DNA of 12,244 nt from Deltaproteobacteria bacterium (lineage in GTDB: Bacteria; Desulfobacterota; Desulfobacteria; Desulfobacterales; JAUVGT01): assembly GCA_030593645.1 (NCBI GenBank), contig JAUVGT010000113.1, forward strand, positions 1 to 12,244, given 5' to 3'. The translations under genes were made by a program, and so were the position numbers. This document shows, in pieces, positions 6,447 through 12,244 of this stretch. Each line of letters opens with the position of its first letter. Positions within the stretch are counted from its first letter, which is position 1. The notes beneath the pieces are model-generated. The model was not told the DNA's origin. It did no database searches and saw only the letters and a program-made list of their open reading frames with translations.

Positions 6447-9400
6447 ATGAAATCGACTTTGTTTGTAAGAGTAAATAAGGTCCTTATACGTATTTTAATG
6501 CTATGTATACTGGTTTCATATTCCCCATGCGGGGCCTCATCCAAAGGATCGATACCGGATCATTCGCTGAAGGCGTCCAAAAATGTCAGTTTTACCAAAA
6601 ATGAAGTCATTATTAAGCTCAAAGAGCATCAACCCAATGAAATACTCTTTAACCAGACGTATTCAACACGGATGACCGCCAATGAGACGATTCTTTCACG
6701 GCTGAAAAATCGGTACGCCCTAAAGGATCCGGCCCCTGCGTTTAAGCAGCTGCATAACCGGCTTAAACTCAAAAATCTGTCTCAAAATGACTTTGCAGCC
6801 CAATTAAAAAAACCGGTCAAAACGGGAAACAGCGATCTTTTCCCCGTTTATGTCTTAAAAACCGATAAAAATCCGCTTGAGCTCTGTTCTCAATTAAGAA
6901 ACGATCGGGATATTGAATACGCGGAACCCAATTATCTCTACTTCACCACACTGGTTCCCGATGATCCCCGGTATTCCGAACAATGGGCGCACCAGACGAC
7001 CCAGGCGGAATCCGGGTGGGATATTGAAACCGGAGACCCGGGTACCATTATCGCGATTATCGACACCGGTATCGACCCGGGGCATGAAGACCTGACCGCA
7101 AATCTGGTCACCGGGTACGATTTTGTGGATATCAATACAAGCGCGTATGTCGACGCCGGATACGGACTTGTGACCGGTGAAGACTATTCCGTCGCGGACA
7201 GCGACCCTTCGGATTATAACGGTCATGGAACACACTGCGCCGGTATCGCCGCCGGCAAAGGGAACAACAGTATCGGAATCAGCGGAGTGGCCTACAACGC
7301 CTCTCTCATGCCGGTCAGGGCGGGTTTCAGCATCATCCATCCGGTTTACGGTGAAGTCGGATCACTGGAAAATGATGATATTGCCAACGCCATTGACTAC
7401 GCGGTGACAAACTCCGCGGACGTGCTCAGCATGAGCTTCGGCGGCCCCTTCTCACAGATCATGTCCGATGCCATCGATTTTGCGGCCTCAAACGGGGTCG
7501 TTTTGATTGCGTCCGCCGGAAACAGCAGTTCAAGCGCCCTATCCTTTCCCGCCGGCAATGAAAACGTAATTTCCGTTTCCGCGACCGCCGACGATGACAC
7601 TATTGCCTATTACTCCAATTTCGGTTATTGGATCGACGTGGCGGCGCCCGGCGGAGACAGCGGCAAGGATACAATGATATTGAGCACCGTTCCCGCTGTG
7701 GGCACCATCAGCGATCCGTCAGGCTACCTGTCGATTCAGGGAACTTCAATGGCGGCACCCTATGTCGCGGGGCTTGCAGGCCTGATCCTCAAGCAGAACC
7801 CGTCTTTTACCGCGGACGATGTGAAACGCGCGATTTATCTGGGCACGGATGATCTGGGGAATCCCGGGCATGACGAATCCTATGGATTCGGCCGTGTCAA
7901 TATCCAAAAATCCTTGTCTGCTGGTTCACAGACGCGCGTCCTTGCAAGAATCAAAACCGCTGAAAAGTCCGAGCAGATCGAAAAACTGTTTGTGATTAAG
8001 GGAACCGCCGCGGCCAACGATTTTATGCAGTATGTCATTCAGGTCGGAGAGGGTGAAAATCCAACGGAGTGGACGGAAACCGGAATCACTCTGCCCCAGG
8101 GGGGCACCGGAGAGGTGATCAACGGCACACTGGGGCAGTGGGATTATTCGGGATTTTCTGATGGAATCTATACGATCCAGCTCATCGCGCTGAACAATTC
8201 AATGGGGTATGCGGTTCACAGCATTACCGTCGATATCATCAACCTGCTGCAGCTGGGCTGGCCCCAGGAAACCCTTGCGGGCAGTTCGAGTTATGTAGAC
8301 AGTCCGGTGATCGCGGATATTGACAACGACGGCGACCTGGAAGTCATTGCCAGCTCCTATGAAGGACTGGTCTATGTCTGGCACCATGATGGGACCCCCG
8401 CAGCAGGCTGGCCAATATATATCGGGGAGCAGGCCCTCACACCCGCGGTGGGGGATCTGAACGGCAACGGGTACAAGGAAATCGTTGTCGGCACCAACGC
8501 ACCGTATCAGGATGAAAAGCTGTTTATCCTCCGGCATGACGGCTCGTCATTTCCCGGTGACTGGCCCAAAGGATCGGGCGCGGCTTTCAACAATGAAATC
8601 AATTACATCTCGGATGCTCCGACACTGGCCGATCTGGATGAAAACGGTACCCTTGAAATTCTCGTGGGGAATGAGCGGTCTGAAATGTGCGCCTGGTACC
8701 ATAACGGTAATACGCTCCCGAACTGGCCAGTCAGCGCGGATAACAGTCAAAACTTAACGACTCCTGCTGTGGGTGATATTGATGGTGATGGAGAAGTTGA
8801 TATTGTTTTCGCAGAAAGTGGCGTATCCGGTGTTGAGATAAGGGGAAATGTTTATGCTTTTCATATGGATGGAAGCTCTGTTGCAGGCAATTGGCCGGTT
8901 AACGTAAAAGGGACTCTTTATCCACCTGTCATTGGTGACATTGATGGGGATGGTAAGCTTGAAATTGTTGTTAATGCAGATGCCGGATTGTTTGCTTTTG
9001 AAGGAGACGGAACAGTAATTACCGGCTGGCCGATTACCGGTTCTTCGGAAAAACTTGGCTATGGTATTCCAGCTCTCGGTGATCTGGATGGCGACAATAT
9101 TCCTGAAATCGTATTGTCTGCTGGTGGAACAGGATTATCACCCAGCAAAGTCTGGGTATTAAAGGGTGATGGTTCAACTTTTGGGAGCTGGCCTTACGAG
9201 TTTTCTTTTACCAACCCGGCGTATACATATGGTGCTGTAATCGCAAACTTTGATGATGATGCTGAACAGGAAGTCATTGTTTCCGCGTACGACAGCTATA
9301 ATTCACTGCCATACATATTTGTATTTAAAAATGATGGGTCTCTATCACCCGGATACCCCAAACAGATTGACATCGAATATTTTTCTATCCCGGCCTTAGG

Positions 9401-10394
9401 TGATATTGATGGTGATAATGATCTTGATCTGGCCGCATTCGGGATGTGGGATGGTGAAACGCCAACTCCTTTTTATGTTTATGATTTTAAAGGAAATTAT
9501 CCGGGGAGCAGAAAAATGGATTGGCCCATGATGATGCACAATGCGGTTCATACAGGGTTATTAGAATCGATAATGATTAATGATGAGCTTGCAGTAGACT
9601 TCAAAACAAGCGGTGCATGGGTTTACAATTCCACGGATTGGACCAGGATATACAATGGAGTCGATCCTGAAAAGCTCTGTTCATTCAATACACAGCTTGC
9701 CATGGATCTGGGAACAGCCTTTGGGCTTTATGTTTATGATTCCGGAATCTGGTCAAGGGTTTACAAAGGCGTGAATATCGAAAAAATGACCGACTTCAAT
9801 GACAACCTTGTCATCGACTTTGGAAACACCTACGGTATCTATGAATACGACTACAACCTGGACACATGGGAGCGTATTTACAAGTACTCCAGCACGAGGG
9901 ATGAAGTCATCAGTGTCGGTGGAAGGCTTGTGGTCGATTTTAAGGATTTGGGAGTATATGAGTATCAGGGCGGGATATGGAGCCGTTTTTACAAAGGTAT
10001 TGATGTTGAAAAAGTGGTTCCATTGGGTGACATGGTCGCTTTTGACTTTGGAACGGCATACGGCCTTTATCTTTACGATTTTAACGCGGACACCTGGATC
10101 CGGATTTACAAAGGTGTCCCAATCGAAAAAATAGTAGAATTCGATGGGAAGCTGGCAGTCGATTTTGGAACAACCCATGGGCTTTATGCCTATGATCATA
10201 CTGCCGACACCTGGACACGAATTTATAAGGGCGTGGCCATCAAAAAGATGACCGGATTCTCGGATAAACTGGCAGTCGATTTTGGGACCGCGTATGGAAT
10301 TTATGAATACGACTTTACTTCAAATACATGGATCAGGATTTACAAATATAATGTCGAAAGGGATGAGATCATATCCGCAAACATATTTAATTAA
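6447..10394 (+). CDS. Secreted subtilisin-family (S8) serine protease with VCBS propeller and shared C-terminal module
   Basis: A predicted extracellular endopeptidase of 1315 residues. Residues 1-30 are a signal peptide. Residues about 46-165 are a propeptide (N-E-V-I-I-K-L-K-E at 52-60; E-Y-A-E-P-N-Y at 157-163, a typical end of S8 prodomains), expected to act as a folding chaperone and inhibitor. The S8 catalytic domain spans about 171-490 and has an intact triad: D206 in D-T-G-I-D, H260 in H-G-T-H-C-A-G and S434 in G-T-S-M-A-A-P, with the oxyanion Asn N359 in S-A-G-N. Residues about 496-602 resemble an Ig-like bacterial surface domain. Residues 603 to about 1040 hold eight VCBS/FG-GAP repeats (D624 to D986), closing with W-P-M-M-M-H-N at 1026. 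Residues 1048-1315 are the shared module. Base composition changes inside the propeller near 8750. It could process neighbouring exoproteins or digest external protein; neither is shown. Confidence 0.96.
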   Translation: MKSTLFVRVNKVLIRILMLCILVSYSPCGASSKGSIPDHSLKASKNVSFTKNEVIIKLKEHQPNEILFNQTYSTRMTANETILSRLKNRYALKDPAPAFKQLHNRLKLKNLSQNDFAAQLKKPVKTGNSDLFPVYVLKTDKNPLELCSQLRNDRDIEYAEPNYLYFTTLVPDDPRYSEQWAHQTTQAESGWDIETGDPGTIIAIIDTGIDPGHEDLTANLVTGYDFVDINTSAYVDAGYGLVTGEDYSVADSDPSDYNGHGTHCAGIAAGKGNNSIGISGVAYNASLMPVRAGFSIIHPVYGEVGSLENDDIANAIDYAVTNSADVLSMSFGGPFSQIMSDAIDFAASNGVVLIASAGNSSSSALSFPAGNENVISVSATADDDTIAYYSNFGYWIDVAAPGGDSGKDTMILSTVPAVGTISDPSGYLSIQGTSMAAPYVAGLAGLILKQNPSFTADDVKRAIYLGTDDLGNPGHDESYGFGRVNIQKSLSAGSQTRVLARIKTAEKSEQIEKLFVIKGTAAANDFMQYVIQVGEGENPTEWTETGITLPQGGTGEVINGTLGQWDYSGFSDGIYTIQLIALNNSMGYAVHSITVDIINLLQLGWPQETLAGSSSYVDSPVIADIDNDGDLEVIASSYEGLVYVWHHDGTPAAGWPIYIGEQALTPAVGDLNGNGYKEIVVGTNAPYQDEKLFILRHDGSSFPGDWPKGSGAAFNNEINYISDAPTLADLDENGTLEILVGNERSEMCAWYHNGNTLPNWPVSADNSQNLTTPAVGDIDGDGEVDIVFAESGVSGVEIRGNVYAFHMDGSSVAGNWPVNVKGTLYPPVIGDIDGDGKLEIVVNADAGLFAFEGDGTVITGWPITGSSEKLGYGIPALGDLDGDNIPEIVLSAGGTGLSPSKVWVLKGDGSTFGSWPYEFSFTNPAYTYGAVIANFDDDAEQEVIVSAYDSYNSLPYIFVFKNDGSLSPGYPKQIDIEYFSIPALGDIDGDNDLDLAAFGMWDGETPTPFYVYDFKGNYPGSRKMDWPMMMHNAVHTGLLESIMINDELAVDFKTSGAWVYNSTDWTRIYNGVDPEKLCSFNTQLAMDLGTAFGLYVYDSGIWSRVYKGVNIEKMTDFNDNLVIDFGNTYGIYEYDYNLDTWERIYKYSSTRDEVISVGGRLVVDFKDLGVYEYQGGIWSRFYKGIDVEKVVPLGDMVAFDFGTAYGLYLYDFNADTWIRIYKGVPIEKIVEFDGKLAVDFGTTHGLYAYDHTADTWTRIYKGVAIKKMTGFSDKLAVDFGTAYGIYEYDFTSNTWIRIYKYNVERDEIISANIFN
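8253..9530 (+). repeat. Eight VCBS/FG-GAP propeller repeats in the protease
   Basis: Eight repeats carry loops of the form D-I-D-G-D-G-x-x-E followed by I-V-V. The first three (to about 8700) use mostly C/G-ending Asp, Asn and Gly codons. The last five use mostly GAT, GGT and GTT. The domain closes with a W-P-M-x-x-H motif also found at the end of the PQQ-like propeller of the preceding gene. The role is probably ligand or calcium binding. Confidence 0.85.
9588..10391 (+). repeat. C-terminal module copy C, seven tandem repeats
   Basis: Residues 1048-1315 (268 aa) show the same 3+4 pattern as copies A and B and end at the stop codon. Repeats 5-7 are closest to copy A: the stretch from 10284 matches copy A from 1771 with few changes. 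Repeat 2 has L-G instead of F-G (M-D-L-G) and repeat 3 has F-G-N-T, so this copy departs most from consensus in its first half. Confidence 0.9.
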
Positions 10395-10563
10395 AATCCC
10401 CGAATATTCCATTGAACCATATGTTGTTTTTAAACCTTTGATCTATTTCAAGATTTAGGCGGATTGATGATTTCATGTGCAGGGATTACATCAGTCTTGA
10501 TCCCGCCACAACGGAGATCGATCCAACTTTGATACACTACTAAACAAACAAAAGGACATAACA
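10395..10563. other. 169-bp intergenic region with a possible bulged hairpin
   Basis: GGCGG (10458-10462) and TGATG (10465-10469) can pair with CATCA (10489-10493) and CCGCC (10503-10507) across a 19-base loop, with unequal bulges. A competing pairing GGGAT (10482-10486) / ATCCC (10500-10504) is also possible. No T-run follows, so it is not a classical terminator. The two exclusive pairings could mean a structured leader, or chance. AAGGA at 10552-10556 is the ribosome binding site of the next gene. Confidence 0.3.
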
Positions 10564-11223
10564 ATGAACTCTTATAAGTTTTTATTTACACTTTTAGTAA
10601 TGATTTTGATCAGTACATGCTTTCTATTTACCCCATCATTCGCAAAACAAACCAAACTGTATCAGCTCGATATTAAGGGAGGCAGGCTATCAGCTAACCT
10701 AAATGACACCCCATTAGAAAAAGTTTTAGAAAAACTGAGCCAAGAGACTCAAATTAAATTCTATGCTAAAGAATTTTTGTTAAAGAACAAAATTAAAAGT
10801 AAATTTGAAAATTTCCCGATAGAAACCGGGATAAAAAAAATATTGATTCACTACGATCATGCAATGGTTTTCAACAGGGATGGAAAACTGATAGAAGTAC
10901 ACATCGTGGGGTTGCTTAATCAAGAAAAAGCCGCTCAATCGGATGATTTAGTCAAAACCATTATGTCGGGAAAAAAGAAAGCTGGAATCGATGCAACAGA
11001 GTTTAGAATCGAACGCAATGTATCTCCTCCCGGGGCAGATAACAACCCTGGAGAACCGATCAAGTTCGAACCGCGAAAAAAAGTACCGCCCCCGGGAGCA
11101 AGCCAGACAGGGGATAAAACCATCGGTAAAGAAGAAAATGTCCCGCCCCCGGGAGCAGAATCCGGAGAAGTAAAAAAACTTAAATTCATACCAAAAAAAG
11201 CTGAGACACCACCAGGGGATTAA
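10564..11223 (+). CDS. Exported STN-like domain protein with a PPGA-motif tail
   Basis: A 219-residue exported protein. Residues 1-27 are a signal peptide (cleavage after SFA). Residues about 32-116 resemble the STN (secretin/TonB short N-terminal) fold: L-D-I-K-G-G-R-L-S-A at 35-44, then D-T-P-L-E-K-V-L-E-K-L-S at 48-59, I-K-F-Y at 64-67 and a late G-I-K-K-I-L at 89-94. In secretins and TonB receptors this domain sits in the periplasm and makes protein contacts. Here no pore or receptor domain follows, so the protein is stand-alone. Residues about 117-219 are Lys/Pro/Gly-rich and probably disordered, with four motifs: P-P-G-A at 155-158, P-P-P-G-A at 175-179 and 194-198, and P-P-G-D at the extreme C-terminus. 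Two of the intervening segments are also alike (K-F-E-P-R-K-K and K-F-I-P-K-K). Codon use is more AT-rich than in the first three genes. A periplasmic adaptor is a guess. Confidence 0.88.
   Translation: MNSYKFLFTLLVMILISTCFLFTPSFAKQTKLYQLDIKGGRLSANLNDTPLEKVLEKLSQETQIKFYAKEFLLKNKIKSKFENFPIETGIKKILIHYDHAMVFNRDGKLIEVHIVGLLNQEKAAQSDDLVKTIMSGKKKAGIDATEFRIERNVSPPGADNNPGEPIKFEPRKKVPPPGASQTGDKTIGKEENVPPPGAESGEVKKLKFIPKKAETPPGD
11020..11220 (+). repeat. PPGA/PPGD repeat tail of the STN-like protein
   Basis: Four copies of a V/K/N-x-P-P-P-G-A-like motif recur at intervals of about 19-22 residues. The second and third copies share the DNA word CCCCCGGGAGCA, which stands out in an otherwise AT-rich gene. 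The tail looks like an extended linker or a binding peptide array. Confidence 0.75.
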
Positions 11224-11226
11224 TAC

Positions 11227-11249
11227 TGATCCGGTCCATATGATCCGGT
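11227..11249. repeat. Short direct repeat after the STN-like gene
   Basis: TGATCCGGT occurs twice, at 11227-11235 and 11241-11249, with a 14-base period and CATATG between. The CCGG cores could pair weakly, but no T-run follows. It could be a small protein-binding site or chance. Confidence 0.3.
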
Positions 11250-11295
11250 TGTATTAGAAGGAAATACTTTCAGCCTGGTAAGAACTTATATAGTC

Positions 11296-11302
11296 AAAGG
11301 AG
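11296..11302 (+). promoter_or_regulatory. Shine-Dalgarno deciding the LRR gene start
   Basis: AAAGGAG lies seven bases before the ATG at 11310. The other in-frame ATG, at 11334, has no comparable site, so 11310 is preferred. Confidence 0.75.
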
Positions 11303-11309
11303 AAAAAAC

Positions 11310-12244
11310 ATGCTTGGAAATAGAAAAATTAAAATGGCGAATAAAAAACACATCAAACTTTTTGCACTCCTTCTCTTAATTTTATTCGCCTGTTTTGCAG
11401 TTACAGCGAACGCTTCCATTTCTTCATCTGAAAGAGCTGCACTCATCGCGATTTATAACAATACAGATGGATTTTTTTGGTACAATGACAGTGGCTGGAA
11501 AACCCCACCCTTAGCTGGAGATGGTTTTTCAGAACCCGGAACGGAATGCGATTGGTATGGTATCGGGTGCGACGATCTGGAGAACACTGTAACGTATATA
11601 AATCTTTGGTCAAATGGGCTTTCAGGGAATATTCCGCCTGAAATAAATAACCTGACGAATCTGACTACTTTACGCATGTACTCCAATCAGCTCACGGGCA
11701 GTATACCGTCTGTAATTTGGAATATGACAAGTCTTGAGTTTCTGGAAATTGGATCTAATCAATTAACCGGCAGTATCCCCACAGAGATAGAAAATTTGGT
11801 CAACCTTAGAAACTTTTCGATTAACAACAATCAGCTTACAGGTAGCATCCCATCAGAATTAGGAGACTTAAACAATCTGACAAATATAAGTTTAAACAGC
11901 AATCAACTCACCGGCAGTATACCGCCTGAAATTTGGAGTCTTACAAATCTAATAAATTTGGTATTCAGCGGCAATCAATTAACCGGGAGTATTCCGCCGG
12001 CAGTTGGCAACTTAACCAATATGGAATTACTTAACTTAGGTTACAACCAGTTAACAGGATCTATTCCCGAGGAGATAGAAAATTTAACAAATCTGAAACG
12101 CTTATTACTCAGCGGTAATCAGCTTACAGGAAGTATTCCGCATGGAATCGGCAACAAGCCGGAACTCTGGGATTTAAGTCTTTCTTTTAACCAGCTAACC
12201 GGGAATATTCCGGCTGAAATCGGCAGTCTTACCAAATTAGAATA
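11310..12244 (+). CDS. Secreted plant-type leucine-rich-repeat protein (3' end outside window)
   Basis: The frame stays open from the ATG at 11310 to the window edge (311 full codons). Residues 1 to about 35 are a signal peptide: basic start, hydrophobic stretch L-F-A-L-L-L-L-I-L-F-A-C-F-A-V, then T-A-N-A before S-I-S-S. A cap follows that resembles the plant LRR N-terminal cap: S-E-R-A-A-L-I-A-I-Y at about 39-48, then E-C-D-W-Y-G-I-G-C with its Cys pair. From residue 94 come nine complete 24-residue repeats of the plant-specific class (L-T-N-L-x-x-L-x-L-x-x-N-Q-L-T-G-S-I-P-x-E-I-G-N), and a tenth begins at the edge. Such solenoids bind proteins or glycans. The C-terminus is unseen, so whether it ends in the module of the first three genes is unknown. 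Confidence 0.93.
   Translation, partial: MLGNRKIKMANKKHIKLFALLLLILFACFAVTANASISSSERAALIAIYNNTDGFFWYNDSGWKTPPLAGDGFSEPGTECDWYGIGCDDLENTVTYINLWSNGLSGNIPPEINNLTNLTTLRMYSNQLTGSIPSVIWNMTSLEFLEIGSNQLTGSIPTEIENLVNLRNFSINNNQLTGSIPSELGDLNNLTNISLNSNQLTGSIPPEIWSLTNLINLVFSGNQLTGSIPPAVGNLTNMELLNLGYNQLTGSIPEEIENLTNLKRLLLSGNQLTGSIPHGIGNKPELWDLSLSFNQLTGNIPAEIGSLTKLE
11589..12244 (+). repeat. Tandem 72-bp LRR repeats
   Basis: Nine full units and part of a tenth, mostly 24 codons each. The N-Q-L-T-G-S-I-P core is nearly invariant in protein from unit 2 to unit 8, while the DNA varies at silent positions (CAG CTC ACG, CAA TTA ACC, CAG CTT ACA). This indicates that the array is not a very recent expansion. Confidence 0.9.

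Noticed and set aside
6520..6545. Cys28 of the protease signal peptide considered as a lipoprotein site.
   Set aside because: The residues before it (S-Y-S-P-C) do not fit a lipobox, which needs Gly, Ala or Ser just before the Cys. Ordinary cleavage after A30 is more likely.
11589..12244. Regularly spaced 72-bp repeats considered as a CRISPR or satellite array.
   Set aside because: They are in frame, vary at silent positions and encode a continuous LRR solenoid.

Overview
The window holds five genes, all on the + strand: four complete and one running off the right edge. Every product begins with a signal peptide, so this is a cluster of exported, repeat-rich proteins. No housekeeping gene, RNA gene, transposase or CRISPR array is visible. 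The best guess for the organism is a Gram-negative bacterium of the Desulfobacterota (Desulfobacterales-like). The reasons are the style of the giant exoproteins (FG-GAP, thrombospondin-type-3-like, PQQ-like and plant-type LRR domains), a stand-alone STN-like domain, and a 5' edge sequence (about 1-66) that resembles a dispersed intergenic repeat I associate with that phylum. This placement is an inference, since no phylogenetic marker is present.

Layout. 1-102: partial dispersed repeat and leader. 103-1878: 591-aa secreted protein with an unrecognised, possibly SGNH-hydrolase-like N-terminal domain. 1990-6249: 1419-aa protein with a 7-repeat FG-GAP propeller, a long Asp-rich calcium-binding (TSP3-like) spacer and an 8-repeat PQQ-like propeller. 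6447-10394: 1315-aa subtilisin-family (S8) protease with propeptide, an Ig-like domain and an 8-repeat VCBS/FG-GAP propeller. 10564-11223: 219-aa STN-like protein with a disordered tail carrying PPGA/PPGD motifs. 11310 to the right edge: plant-type leucine-rich-repeat protein, partial. Intergenic gaps are 86-197 bp, and each start has a purine-rich Shine-Dalgarno sequence.

The unifying feature is a C-terminal module of 267-268 residues that ends the first three proteins exactly at their stop codons, although their N-terminal parts are unrelated. The module is seven repeats of 36-40 residues (core L-A-V-D-F-G-T-A-Y-G-[IL]-Y-x-Y-D ... W-x-R-I-Y-K-G ... E-K-M). It has a fixed higher-order pattern: repeats 1 and 4 carry FK in place of FG, and repeats 3 and 7 end in an RDE-type tail, giving a 3+4 arrangement. 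Seven repeats suggest a seven-bladed propeller. A shared terminal domain on three different cargos suggests a common job such as surface or matrix attachment, ligand binding or export sorting. That job is inferred, not shown.

The DNA also records recombination between these copies. A 124-bp stretch differs at only 4 positions between the first and second genes, while the last repeats of the first gene are closest to the third. Base composition also shifts abruptly inside the VCBS propeller of the protease, near 8750. Together these point to a small family of tandem exoproteins being reshuffled through a common C-terminal module.
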